Assembly: GCF_032118995.1 (NCBI RefSeq)
Contig: NC_092650.1
Location: 2,542,001-2,606,000 of the forward strand
Direction: 5' to 3'
Source of the DNA: Asterias amurensis
Lineage: Eukaryota; Echinodermata; Asteroidea; Forcipulatida; Asteriidae
DNA length: 64,000 nucleotides
Under the pieces are notes generated by a model. That model searched no databases, had not been told where the DNA came from, and worked only from the letters and a program-made list of their open reading frames with translations. This document shows positions 46,187 to 58,775 of the stretch, piece after piece; within the stretch, counting starts at the first letter, position 1; every line of letters starts with the position of its first letter. Position numbers and translations under genes: made by a program.

Positions 46187-49100
46187 CTAAACTTTCCTTC
46201 TAATCTTCATCTCAGTTGTTTTGAGTGAGCGGCCACCCGAAAAGCCTAACCACCTAATTCCTTCTGTGTTCGTAGTGGCCTCATTGAAGTATCTCCCGTT
46301 CAAATTGGAGTTGATGCAGTACTTGTACCACCAGCCTCCGTGGTATTCCTCAGCACAGTCACCACTACTCCAGGCATCGTTGTCTCGGTCTTTGGTCGAG
46401 AAGGCCTGGTTATTGTGGTAGTGTGATAACCTGTCTCCTGTAAGATAACACACGTAGCCATTATAGTCATACGTGTAAATAAAGGCGATGTTGACAGGAG
46501 GTAACTTTAAACATTAATTTGTTTTGAACATAACCTAGGCCGATAAGGTGTGATTAGAAACAAATTTATCAATTAATGGAACTGGGATATTGGGAGAAGT
46601 GAAGTAAATGTTTCACAATCAGGTTCATTTTTAACTGCATTTTGTTTTCTTTTTAAAGCCATTGGACACATTCTGAACAGAACCAAAAATTAAAAGTTCA
46701 CAGATTTACAAATAACTTACAAAGTTTACAGAAGGTACTGGTGAAAGACTTCCCTTGAAATATTATTCCATGAAACGCTTTACTTTTTGAGAAAACATTA
46801 AAACACCTATCAATTCTCGATATCAACAATAACGGATTTATTTTAAATACATGTCATGACATGGCAAAACGTGCGGAAACAAGAGTGGGTTTTCCCGTTA
46901 TTTTCTCCCGACTCCGATGACCGATTGAGCCTAACTTTTCACAGGTTTGTTGTTTTATATCGTTGTGATACACGGAGTGGCCTTTGGACAATACTGTTAA
47001 CCGATGTTGTGCAATTGCTTTAAGTTACAGTTTAATAAGATAGTTCGAAAATTGCTATCGAAACGGGATTTAAAAGCAACGTTTATACGTTATATTTGTT
47101 CTCCTCCAAATTGTGGTTTTACGATTCAGTTAAATGTTTCTAGCGAGTTTAAAATTGCTGAATTCAAGTTATTTGTCGTACATTTTGTCATTTTTTAGTT
47201 TCAAGGGATAAACATCATCTTCCTCTTTTTTACTTGGTGTTGGGCAGCAAAGGATAATAAAAGTTACACCCCTCCAATTTTCGGCTTGGTTTGAGCAGCA
47301 AGGGATGCAAAAATCTACCCCTCCTTTTTCCGTCTGGAGTTGAGGAACAAAACATAGACAATTCCCCCTCCACTTTTAAAGGCACTCCAGACACTATTGG
47401 TTATTACTCAAAATGATTATTAGAAACCTACTTGAACTAGCAATGGGGAGATGTGAACATTGTGAGAAACGGCTCCCTCTGAAGGAACGTAGTTTTTGAG
47501 AAAGAGGTGATTTCTTATTCAACTATTTGAATCACGATGTTGCTTTTCTGTCTTTCATTGACACCTACCAAAAGCAATCGGTCACAACGATGGACACAGA
47601 TTACCCTGCAATATTTCTGCATAACTACAAGTATCCACTTATAGCATCTTACCTGCGGTTCCCGAGTAACTTCCTACAGTCAGCCTGTAGTTATCGCTCA
47701 CATCGGCGATGCTGAACGATCCATACCAGGCAAAGCCGGTATCGTCGTCGAAGCTTGTGAGATCTACGCGGAGTTCGTACTCGCCCTGAGCAGTCAGACG
47801 GTGCAAGTTGTCGTTACCCAGCCAAAACTCTCCCTCTAGATTCCCAAAGCCCCGGCTGTAGTTGGCAAAGTCCAAATAGAAATCTACACTGCCGTCCTGA
47901 CGCCGCTGGAAAACCTATCGAAGACAAATTAACGCACATCATTTTGAATGGTTTTGTGTTCACCTAACATTTTAGACTTTACACTTCTAAAAAATGTGTA
48001 TTTTGGAAGGAAAGTCCTCCATTGTCTTACCGTCCAGCCTCCGCCGTCTGTCTCCATATCACAGTACACCTTGAATGGCCTACCGGAGTCCGGCTTCACG
48101 GCATAAACGCCACTGCGTGCCTCACCTCTTGCGAGCACGTCGGAACAATCTCTGACTCCTTATATAAAAAACGAGATAATGGTTTTAGTATAGATGGAAA
48201 ACAGAATACCAGGACAAGATTGAAATGAGAATCATCTGCTATATCCCTCTCTTTAAAGTCATTGAATACTATTGGTAACTACTCAAAATAATCGTTAGCA
48301 TAAAACTTAATTGGTAATGAGCAATGGAGAGCTGTTGATGGTATAAAACAGGTAAGAATTGAAACGGCTCCCTCTGAAGTAACGTAGTTTTCGAGAACGA
48401 AGTATTAAATACTTCAATTGAATTTGAGACCTCAGCTGAGGTCTCGAAATCAAGCGTCTGAAAGCATACAACTTGTGCGACAAGGGTGTTTTTTCTTTTT
48501 TTTATTCTCTTGCAACTTCTACGACTATTTGACTCCCTAATTTCACAGGTTTGTTATTTTATGCATTATTTTTTACTGTCGAGTTACACCAAGTGAAAAC
48601 ATTGGTCTTTGACAATTACTGAAGGCGTCCAGTGCCTTTAAACATACAAACTCTCTTAATGTAAAAGAGTGAACAAACACTCCTTTTGTCCGCCATACCA
48701 CTCTTGCAATGAGCCATATGACGAAAAACTCTTTTTAGAGTAAAAGACGGGTACTTTCAACTCAATTTAGAGTGAGGTTTGTTCCAATTTCACTCAAAAA
48801 GAGTAACACAGATTGACTATCACTCTCAAAAGAGCGAAAGTGATACCACTCGGAGTGAAAACACCCTTGTCGTCGCACTTTTATGTACGAGTAAATTTGA
48901 ACGCATGTTTATAATGGACAGTTTAAGGTGTAATGCTTACGATCAGGTGTTGGGGGGGGGGGGGGGCGAGTACGTTTCGAATGGTGATTAAATAGACCCC
49001 TTGCATAAATGTCGCCACTGAGGTCCATAAAGGGCCATCTTTGGCGGAGAGTAATGCGCAGCGCGTCACCGCGTTGATAGATTGACATTAAAGGTGGCCG

Positions 49101-50308
49101 CCAATGCTAGGGGTCTTTTGTGTACAACAGTCACCCCTCAACAAAGTCTTGGATATTTAAGAGGTAGTGTTGTCTGCTTGTGTCTATTTTTACCTCCATG
49201 GTTTAACCAATATTGTGAGCAAACAAAACCTACCATGGATCTTCGTCAACCTAGATACTGACTCCTGGAGCTCTTCCACCTGACGCCCAATGACTCCCAT
49301 TTCACGTCTTGTGTCTTTTAACTGAAGTGTTGTGTTTCTTAGTGCGACAGTTACCTTTTGCTGGTTGGTCGAAACTGCAGTCTGCAACTCACTAACCATT
49401 CGACGTGTTTCCTCTTGCTCAGAGGTGGCTGTTTCTTGGTTGGTTGATATTGCAGCCATTATACGTCTTGCCGCAGTCTGCAACTCACTAACCATACGTC
49501 GCGAATTCTGAGCAATAGGTAACACGACGCGTCGTGTTTCCTCTTGCTCAGAGGTGGCTGTTTCTTGGTTGGTTGATATTGCAGCCTGCAACTCACTAAC
49601 CATTCGACGTGTTTTCTCTTGCTCAGAGGTGGCTGTTTCTTGGTTGGTTGATACTGCAGCCTGCAACTCACTAACCATTCGACGTGTTTCCTCTTGCTCA
49701 GAGGTGGCTGTTTCTTGGTTGGTTGATACTGCGACCTGTAACTCACTAACCATACGTCGTGTTTCCTCTTGCTCCGAGGTGGCTGTTTCTTGGTTGGTTG
49801 ATATTGCAACCTGCAACTCACTAACCATTCGACGTGTTTCCTCTTGCTCAGAGGTGGCTGTTTCTTGGTTGGTTGATATTGCAACCTGCAACTCACTAAC
49901 CATTCGACGTGTTTCCTCTTGCTCAGAGGTGGCTGTTTCTTGGTTGGTTGATATTGCAACCTGCAACTCACTAACCATTCGACGTGTTTCCTCTTGCTCA
50001 GAGGTGGCTGTTTCTTGGTTGGTTGATATTGCAGCCATCGTACGTCTTGTGTCCTCCAGCTCCGATGAAACAGTTTCAGTCATTATTACTTTGAGCTCTT
50101 TCACCTGGTCTTGTGTGTTTCTGAGTTCATCTTCAAGAATGACTAGGTAGTTTTCTACAATAAGCCTTAACTCGGCTACCTTACTACTTGTATCTACATC
50201 ACATGAAACCGTTCTCTGGTTGCTGGAAGCTTCAACTTGTAGTTCAACTTGAGACTTCACAATCAGAACGACCAAGAGCGAACGGATAAACAACCCTATT
50301 TTGCTCAA
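46187..50308 (-). CDS. FReD gene 4: secreted ficolin-like lectin with long stalk, 571 aa
   Basis: Exons 49234-50308, 48031-48158, 47653-47914, 46187-46437; phases 1, 0, 1. Signal peptide as in gene 1. The stalk has eight [16 protein letters not shown] repeats on a 25-residue (75-bp) period plus the degenerate ninth; the seventh carries an odd insert (VVLPIAQNS). The exon 3 donor is the best of the family (CAG/GTAAGA). The FReD has [21 protein letters not shown] and SNLNGRYF; Ile follows the second Cys. The short 1.07 kb intron 1 lacks the family B nest. Function inferred as for gene 1; the longer stalk would place the lectin heads further apart in an oligomer. Confidence 0.88.
46653..47023. 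mobile_element. TTAA MITE, family D
   Basis: TTAAAGCCATTGGACACATT to CAATTGCTTTAA, intron 3 of gene 4. Confidence 0.75.
47376..47565. mobile_element. Family A TTAA MITE, half copy
   Basis: Orthologous to 17,866. Confidence 0.65.
48253..48641. mobile_element. Family A TTAA MITE (intron 1 of gene 4)
   Basis: TTAAAGTCATTGAATACTA to GTCCAGTGCCTTTAA. Confidence 0.8.
49377..50040 (-). repeat. 75-bp coding minisatellite in gene 4
   Basis: Period checked at 49,811 / 49,886 / 49,961 (75 bases each, starting CTGCAACTCACTAACC). All in frame; encodes the coiled-coil repeats. Long frames on both strands over it are shadows. Confidence 0.95.
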
Positions 50309-50398
50309 TTATAACTGCAACTACAAAACACGACTCCTTTCGTTGCCGAATAGATTAGAAGTGTAAAGATGAGTGAGCAACAGCCTATCTGTAGATCA

Positions 50399-50405
50399 TT
50401 TTATA
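50399..50405 (-). promoter_or_regulatory. TATA-like box of FReD gene 4
   Basis: TATAAAA on the minus strand ~90 bases before the ATG. Confidence 0.45.
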
Positions 50406-50496
50406 TTGAACAGATGGTACCCGCATTAAAGTTTGTTTTTCTTCCTGATATACTGTTAGAGCGACCTGGATTCTTAGGGGAAATAGCCGTTGAACG

Positions 50497-50868
50497 TTAA
50501 AGACACTGGACACTTTTGGTTATTGTCAAAGACCAGTCTTCTCACATCTCAACATATGCATAAAATGACAAACCTGTGAAAATTTGAGCTCATTACTGGT
50601 CGTCGAAGTTGCGAGATAATATGGTAGACAAAATACACTTGTCACACGAAGTTGTGTGCTTTCAGTTGCTTGATTTCGAGGGCCTCAAAATCTAATTCTG
50701 AGGTCTCGAAATCAAACTCTTTTTTTTTCTCGGAAACTACGTTACTTCAGAGGGAGCCTTTACTCACAATGTTTTATACTATCAACAGCTCTCCATTACT
50801 CGTTACCAAGTAAGGTTTTGTGCTATTAATTATTTTGAGTAATTACCAATAGTGTCCACTGCCTTTAA
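50497..50868. mobile_element. Family A TTAA MITE upstream of gene 4
   Basis: TTAAAGACACTGGACAC to CCACTGCCTTTAA. Confidence 0.8.
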
Positions 50869-51180
50869 GAGAGACTGACTCGGGAACTATGTAGGTAGGT
50901 CAGAGTTCAGAGAGTGTCGTGTGAACAATTTTCAACCAGACTCGAGGATTGGTTTTGGACTTGGACCAGACCCAAAGTTGTTATAATGACGTGTTGACAA
51001 CGAACCAGGAAGTACAACTCAGTCTGAACATAACAAGGAAAGATTACTTAACAAGAGATTGATGGTTTTTACAGCTTTCACTGTGGACAATGTGTAGTAT
51101 AGCGCTTGGCTATGGGTTGGGTCCTGAGGTGTAGAGGACGACTTTTGAGCTTTGTGACGTACGAAATGTACCCAAACCAT

Positions 51181-51532
51181 TTAAAGGGAAGGTACACCTT
51201 TGGTACTTGTCAAAGACCAGTCTTCTCACTTACTGTATCACACCATAAGCATAAAATAACAAACCTGTGAAAATTTGAGCTCAATTGGTCATCGGAGTTG
51301 CGAGAAAACTATGACAGAAAAAACACCCTTGTCATTGTGTGCTTTCAGATAGGAATAAAATACTTCTAGCTAGAAGTCTTTTATTATTTTAGTGAGAAAT
51401 TACCTCATTCTCAAAATCGATGATACTTCAGAATGTTTTATACCATCAACAGCTCTCCAAATGCTCGTGACCAAATCAGTTTTGAAGTTAATTTGCAGTT
51501 ACCAAATTACCAAACGTGTACCTTCCCTTTAA
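51181..51532. mobile_element. Family C TTAA MITE
   Basis: TTAAAGGGAAGGTACACC to GTACCTTCCCTTTAA. Confidence 0.8.
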
Positions 51533-51686
51533 AAGAAAATCCCGCAATGGGTTATTATCTTTTTTCAAAGATAAAAATCCGCATGATAGTTCATTGACCG
51601 AAACCCAAACTATCACTTGACATAAAGTCACCAGAGATTACTACGATCATTATTTTATGTAATTGTGACATCTGACTTTTTTTCAG

Positions 51687-51826
51687 GAACCGTCAAAGAT
51701 GCATTAGGGAGTTACACGCTACCGTTTTATCTTACCAGCCTAGTGTTTGCCGGAGCAGCTACAGTTATGACCTCTCGACCTTTTGCACATTGGTACAGCA
51801 GTCGACGAGTTCAACAAGTCGCCTGA
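51687..51826 (+). pseudogene. Orphan SLC16-like terminal exon, copy 3
   Basis: As copies 1 and 2, with a few residue changes (LTSLVFAGAATVMTSRP): still open, still with acceptor, TGA and AATAAA. These changes make it slightly more hydrophobic, closer to a membrane segment. Confidence 0.5.
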
Positions 51827-52017
51827 ATAAAAGGTCGAGTTGCACAGTAGACTTGATTCAAGTCCCATTCTCGTGTGAGAGGTCCCGAAGCATATATTCA
51901 AACTTACTATAAAACAACACGTAGCATACACAGTACAGTGCGAGGGATTCCTTGTCGCGCTCGCCGTCCAAATGTGCTCACGAGAACAGGTTTATTGGAG
52001 TGAATGCGGAGCACTTC

Positions 52018-52169
52018 GGAATGTCAGCTGCGCATGTCTGTTACTGCTGACAACGGATTTTGTCTATCTCCCATAACCTTTTGACAATACCAGCGGGTAT
52101 TGTCAAAAGGTCATGGGAGATAGACGAACCCCATTGTCAGCAGTAACAGACATGCGCAGCTGACATTCC
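52018..52169. repeat. 150-bp palindrome, copy 3
   Basis: As at 12,713, with one extra C in the right arm. Confidence 0.85.
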
Positions 52170-53551
52170 TAAGTGGCTTATACGCACAAACTTTTCCAAG
52201 TGACGTCATAACCATAGTTTTGGGGTCGCGACTCTATGGGGCGCCAACAGTAAAACAAATTATTTAAAGCAATATTTACAAAATAGTTAATCATACAACA
52301 CGTAATTCATTATTCGTCCATTATTTTACCTTTATTTACAAATATAAAATTTTAAACCACACAATTATACATAAGCTTCGCAAGGGTGATGACACACACC
52401 GCAAGCATAGAGAATCACACCGGATTCACCAACTCAAGACAGTCCAACCCTTTGAACCAAACAAAAACACTGGTGTTAAATAACTTTCCATTACCCTCCA
52501 TTTCACTTTAGCTGAAGAGTTTATTTGTTGTATATTTATTTTCGTTAAATAAACTGAAAATAATATGCAATTTGAAAAGGTGAGGGTAAACTTCAGGGCC
52601 CATGGACGGTGGGTCTGCCCACACTAAAAGCCCATACAATCATGACATGATTAATCGTTTGTGTAATTCGGTCTTAAAGGTCAGAAAATGTAATATTTAA
52701 AACAGATTTACAAATAATAACTCAATATGGACACAGAATGTTTAAAACATTTACAATCGTTTATTCACAGTCAGAAAAAAAAACAAAATCTGCATAATCA
52801 CATTATAATTATGATAATAAAACATTTTACCCATTAATCACTAATAAGCAGTGGGAATTCAACATTACCAAAACGATATTTCTTTCAGATGTCATTATTT
52901 TTGTAGGAACACCATACTTTCGTCAAAATCGTTGGGTATTCTACTATTATGGTAGATATTGATGCTTTTGTGTAAAAGCTTGTAGGCCTACACTGGTGAC
53001 CTGCCAGAATGCTGTGCAATTTACATTAGTGGCTGGTATCCTACTCATTCACGTTACACCATCATTCTTTCTTTCTTATTTGCTTCATGAAAATGCAGCA
53101 CTTAAAAAAAATCAAACAGGTGGCCATGTATGGTAAGAACACTTCAATGCTCCTAAAAAAACATGATTATAGGTTCCTAAATCAACTTAAATCTAATATA
53201 ACATCATGAGTGGCACCTTAAACTTAATTATGTAAATAAGGGGTCAATCTACTCTTCAAAACCATGTCAAAACACTCCAAAGGAAATTAAAGATAATTTT
53301 AACCTTTGACATCGGTAAGCAATCCTTTCCATTGTTAAGAATACAGATAGTGTATGGGGTAATGGAATATTGTTACATCGTACAGTCAGCAGTGAAAAGT
53401 TTCAGACACTTTTAGCTCTGAAAAATTAAATCGAGTCTCTGAAATGTATTGAAAGGAGCAACATTTGTTATGCTAATTTCCACGCAATGTAGTAATGTAT
53501 TATATTTTTTAAGTGTACCAATTAAATGATGACAACAATTACTAAAAACCT
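52170..53551. other. Spacer without recognised genes
   Basis: Shared with 38,475-39,849, without the 129-bp MITE. Confidence 0.5.
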
Positions 53552-53925
53552 TTAAAGGGAAGGTACACGTTTGATAATTACTCAAAAAACTTATTAACTT
53601 AAAAACTGACTTGGTAACAAGCATTGGAGAGCTGTTGGTAGTATAAAACATTGCGGGAAACGACCCCCTCTGATGTAACGTAGTTTTTGAGAGAGGGGTA
53701 ATTTCTCACTAAAATAATAAAAGACTTCTAGCTGGAAGTCTTTTATTCCTATCTAAAAGCACACAAACTCGTCCAACAAGGGTATTTTTTCTTTCATCAT
53801 TTTCTCGCAACTCCGATGACCAATTGGGCTCAAATTTTCACAGGCTTGTTGTTTTATGCTTATGATGGGATACACCAAGTGAGAAGACTGGTCTTTGACA
53901 ATTACCAAACATGTACCTTCCTTAT
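53552..53925. mobile_element. Family C TTAA MITE
   Basis: TTAAAGGGAAGGTACACG to CATGTACCTTCC; orthologous to 39,850. Confidence 0.75.
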
Positions 53926-54801
53926 GAGACAGGTGTCTCACTGGTCTTGTTTGGGAAACACCAGGAAAAAAAAGAAACTGTAATTAGAGGTGAACAATTT
54001 ATCTCGAGGATTGCCTGGCCCACTTGTTTCCACTTTAACTTATCCCAATACTATAATAATTACACTTTTCATAAACTTACTTTAAACGGATCTTTCTTTC
54101 CTGCAACAGAAGATTCCATTATGCCAAAATAGAGTTAAAATATTTGAAATACTGTTAGTTTCTTTTCTTTTTTTAAACTTAAGTCATCGTGAATTTAAAG
54201 TAAATATATAAATCTCATTTTTGTTTAAAGTCATACATGGTTACTCATAAAAAAAGTGTCAAGTAACGAAGTGCCTTAATATACATTGCATTTAGATAGA
54301 TGACCCCTAACCCCTTACCCCCCCCCCCCCCCCACACACACAAAACAAACAACTAAGACAGAATCCGATTTGCTACTACAGCTAAGGCTAAGGCTACGGC
54401 TGTTGCTAATGGAGTTGCTAAGAACGTCCTATACTTCAACACATGATAATGCAGAATTCTAGCCGTAGCCGTAGCCGTCAGTTGGACACGGCCCGAGTAA
54501 TAAAGACAAAGGACAACGAATTTCCAATCTCATCCAACTTGCTCGTCACTATCTCGCAAAAAAAGTGACATTTACATAATCAAAGAAACAACCAAAAAAA
54601 CTAACCGTCCTCAGTTTTTGAAAGACTTGGTATCATCTGGTTATAAGGCTGGAGTTTCCCACATTAAATGTCATTCTATTACTATAAAATATAACAACTG
54701 ACCAATCAGACAAAATGGCGCCAGTTTGCAATTAAAACATTCCCTGTATTTTTATGATCAATTGGCAGTAATTAGTGGCATCACACCAAATCGATTTTTT
54801 T

Positions 54802-55181
54802 TTAAAGGCACTGGACACTATTGGTAATTATTCAAAATAGCTGTAAGCGTAAAAACTTAATTTGGTAACGAGCAATGGAGAGCTGTTGGTAAGTATAAAA
54901 CATTGTGAGAAACTGCTTCCTCTGAAATACCGTAGTTTTTTTTAGAAAGAGGTACTTTCTCACTCAAATAATAAAATACTTAAGCTGAAGCCTTTTATTA
55001 TGCATCTGGAAAGCACACAAAGTAAAGTAACAGGTGTGTTTTTTCTTTCATTATTCTCTTGCAAAATTTGATGAACAATTGAGCACAAATTTCTACAGGT
55101 TTGTTATTTTGTGCATATGTTGGGATACACCAAGTGAGAATACTGGTCTTTGACAATTACAGAAGGTGTCCAGTGCCTTAA
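54802..55181. mobile_element. Family A TTAA MITE
   Basis: TTAAAGGCACTGGACACTA to GTCCAGTGCCTTAA. Confidence 0.8.
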
Positions 55182-55379
55182 AGTCCAATTATCTTCACTC
55201 GTGAATCCAATTCCTTTACTCAGCCTTCCAATCATTATTTGAATGCAGCATCTCGAAATGCCCGATAAAAAAAAAGCACCACCGTAAAAGAAAAACTTAC
55301 AAATATTACTGCACAATGAAAGATAAAAAGATCCAGTTCTCTTTCCAGAGGCTGGTTATTGTCATGCACTGTTTACTAT

Positions 55380-55537
55380 GGGCCTTTTCGAATCCACGGC
55401 TTCGTTTTTGGATTTGGCTTCAGGCTCCGTCCACTTGTCTGAAGCCCTGAGCGCGTACGCAAAGCACAGGCAAATGTCAAAACAACCGGGGGCCAAGCTA
55501 GCCGAGCCGAATCCAAAGCCGAGGTTTCGAAAAGTGA
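55380..55537. mobile_element. Palindromic MITE (as 41,682)
   Basis: GGGCCTTTTCGAATCCACGG / CCGAGGTTTCGAAAAGTG ends. It runs directly into the next family A fragment; ~230 bp present in unit 3 are missing here. Confidence 0.75.
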
Positions 55538-55716
55538 AATAATCTGAGGTCTCGAAATCAAATTCGTGGAAAATTACCTCTTTCTCAAAAACTACGTCAC
55601 TTAGCCGTTTCTCACGATGTTTTATACTATCAACCTCTCCCCATTACTCGTAACCAAGTACGGGTTTATGCTAATAATTATTTTGGGTAGTTACCAATAG
55701 TGTCCACTGCCTTTAA
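55538..55716. mobile_element. Family A TTAA MITE, right half
   Basis: GAGGTCTCGAAATC to CCACTGCCTTTAA. Confidence 0.65.
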
Positions 55717-56153
55717 ATACTCTGCTTAATTTAATATGAGTAGTCCCTAGGCCTGTCGAGTTAGTCTCCCTGCTGGCCTCCAAGTCAATAATGCCACTTT
55801 TTAGGGACTCATCCAAATCATACATCAAGATGGTAGTCAACAACCCCAAGTCACAATAGGGAAAATGTGTGTAGGCCTACACCCTGAAAACCCTTTGGGT
55901 ATAGTAGCGGCCCTATACTTGCTTTTGCACCATCAGTGATTTCATTGGATACAATGATTTCATTGGATAAACGTGAAGTGACGTTAGCTTTCCACATCTG
56001 TATTTCAATTGGTCAGAGGTGATGTGGGTACAGCTGACAAACATCACATTGGACCAATCATCAAAACACAGATTTGGTCGTCTGCATGTTGTGGGCGCAC
56101 TGCTGGTGTCTGCGATGGTTAGTCTAGCCGATAGCCAGCGCCCCTTGTTAGAT

Positions 56154-56501
56154 TTAAAGGAACACGTTGCCTACGGTCGAGTTGGTCTTTGAAAAACGTG
56201 TGTAACCGTTTGTTATGAAATGCACATGGGTAAAAAGATGTTGTAAGAGTAGAATACAATGATCCACACAAACGTGCCTCGAAATTGTACGGTTTTCCTT
56301 TTACCTCGTCGACTAATACGGTCGGCCATTTATGGGAGTTCGCACAGTAAAAGGCAAACCTCGCAATTTCGAGGCAAACTTGTGTGGATCATTGTATTCT
56401 ACTTTAAAAACACCTTTCTAACCATATGCATTTTATAAAAAATGGTTACAAACGCTTTTTATAGACCAACTCGTCCGATCCAAGGCAACGTGTTCCTTTA
56501 A
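56154..56501. mobile_element. Family B TTAA MITE
   Basis: TTAAAGGAACACGTTGCC to GCAACGTGTTCCTTTAA; orthologous to 28,704 and 42,678. Confidence 0.85.
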
Positions 56502-56639
56502 CATCAGTCGTTTGCCCTATCCACTGCGAGTTGGGGGGCACGATAGCTAGCTTACCTAGGGCGTTTTTTCTTTCTTTCATTATTCTCTTGCAACTTCGAC
56601 CAGTTGAGTCCACTTTTCCACAGATTGTTTATTTCTGCA

Positions 56640-56815
56640 TAGTCTAGCCGATAGCCAGCGCCCCTTTATCAGATTTAACATCAGTCGTTTGCCCTACGAC
56701 TGCGAGTTGGGGGGCACGATAGCTAGCTTATCTGGGCGTTTTTTCTTTCTTTCATTATTCTCTTGCAACTTCGACCAGTTGAGTCCACTTTTCCACAGAT
56801 TGTTATTTCTGCATT
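56640..56815 (+). repeat. Local tandem duplicate with an empty MITE site
   Basis: Repeats the flanks of the preceding family B MITE (AGTCTAGCCGATAGCCAGCG on one side; CATCAGTCGTTTGCCCTA on the other) but with a single TTAA (56,675-56,678) and no MITE between them. Confidence 0.85.
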
Positions 56816-56993
56816 ATGTTGAGATACACCAAGTGAGAATGGTCTTTGACAGTTCATACCAAACGTGTCCAGCCGTCATTTTCACCAAACTCTGCCAAAC
56901 TTTAGAATCAATTTTAGGGCTTAGAACGAGTTTAGTTCCTTAACCATGGGCCTAGATGTTACGACGCATTGAACCCATCTCCTATTGGACGAG

Positions 56994-57339
56994 TTAATAA
57001 TAATAATAATAACCCGTTTTTATATAGCGCTTTAGACAAGAAGGGCATCCCAAAGCGCTTCACATTATTAACCCTGGTCACTGGGCCTTAAATCACTCCT
57101 TAAACCATCTCAGCTCCCTGGTGGGGAGTATGCAGCCTGTGCAACATTAATTTGCGCTACTCGGCTAAATCAATCACAAGAACCATCTCTGCCCTCACAG
57201 GTACCCATCTACCCCTGGGTGGAGAGAAGCAATTATAGTGAAGTGTCTTGCTCAGGGACACAAGTGTCACGACCGGGATTCGAACCCACACTCTGCTGAA
57301 CAGAAGCACCAGAGCACCTATCCGCTCGGCCACGACACC
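56994..57339 (-). mobile_element. tRNA-headed SINE, full length
   Basis: Box A and box B as in the 29,375 copy; (ATT)n tail at the 56,994 end. Confidence 0.85.
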
Positions 57340-58775
57340 CTGAGTTACTCGTCCTAACTCGAGATAGGATTTATCCTAGCATTTCATGAAATCGGCTGCT
57401 GTGCCTTTAATTCTAATTGCAACATTCAATTCAATTTAATTCACTTTATTATCCCAGATGGGAAATTCAGTTTAGACGAGACGACTTATTTATGCACTAA
57501 CAAAAATGTTTGGTCCACAGTGAAAACACTGGCTTATTTGCTTTGCGCACAAAAATATTGTGCGTTTTTTTTGGTCAATCATTGGACCAAAACGTACACC
57601 AACAACGTTGTTTTTCGATCTATCCATTAACCTACACGGGTTAATATTCCAGAAAGTATGAAGTACATACATGTACACTGCACTACACTTTGTATACAGC
57701 GGTAGGTAGCAAAAATCATTGCACTGTCTGGGCTGATTTTATTTGGTTGTTATTATTTTTTATTTTTTAAACTAGACTTTGAACTGACTAACTTATCATG
57801 CTTAACAAAAACGATGTTTTACCTCAAAATCAGTTGTGGCCAATGGGTACTTCTCGTTTAATTGAAGAGGTTGCATAAATTATAACAATCGCCGTGTGAT
57901 GAAATGTAACCTGGAAAAAGGGTACACTATGAAAACTATATTGAATATAACTAATAAAACACACTCAAGATCGGGTGGGGAAAAGACGCGAGGAAATGCA
58001 CAAACAAAATAGGAACAGATGACACAAAGTATAGGTTTATCAAACAAAAATAAAAAATGACTTTATTGATTATAAGACAATTTAACAAAAGCAGTATAAA
58101 ACAATGCAAACCAAAAACAGATGAACTTGTGATCTAAACCTTAAAAAACTCTGTCCGGAACTTCAAACAAAGAAAACCAAGTTAAACCTAAACCAAAATA
58201 AACTATAAGAAACCTTGACCAAAGCTAAAAAAAAAAAAAAAAAAGAATATCAAAATAAAATCAAAATGGCTTTTGAAACTGATTCCATAATTATTAGCAG
58301 GAAATACACTTGAAGCAGGCAAAACTATGTAGAAATTAAAACTTAGACAGAGAGATAAACCGGAAGTGCTCCTTGCGCTGCCAGGCTGCTATATGATTGT
58401 TACTCAAAGATATAACAATAAGTCACCAGCCTCAAGTTCACGATTTGATTAGCAAAATAACCAATCTGTGAAAGTTTCATCACATTGGGATAGCCAGTGA
58501 ATCCAACCCGAAAGATTTTGAGTACAGGAAATTAGAAACTAACCCAAGATGGATCATTACTTGTTACACAGTTGTTTATTTTGATTCCATTCATAGATTA
58601 TACTTCTGTCATAGATTATATCTGAGCATTAATTAACCAGGACATATCCATTGCAGTTAATATTAGTCTTATTAGGCCTACTAAGAGAATAAATTATTTC
58701 CACCATACCGCCATTTGCTTGTTTCAAAGCTTTTGCGGGGGGGGGGACCCAAACAGAACAATTACTGGGAAATGA
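57340..58775. other. Spacer at the unit 4/unit 5 junction
   Basis: Shared AT-rich flank; unit border placed at ~57,766. No gene recognised. Confidence 0.5.

Larger units (their letters stand above)
44020..57765. repeat. Tandem unit 4
   Basis: Complete unit, ~13.7 kb, with FReD gene 4. Its intron 1 lacks the family B/THAP nest. Confidence 0.85.

Noticed and set aside
49459-50150. Long frames on both strands over the gene 4 stalk (170 and 198 codons), and similar ones at 62,365-63,200
   Set aside because: They overlap the coding minisatellite of the FReD stalk; the signal peptide and FReD exons fix the true frame.
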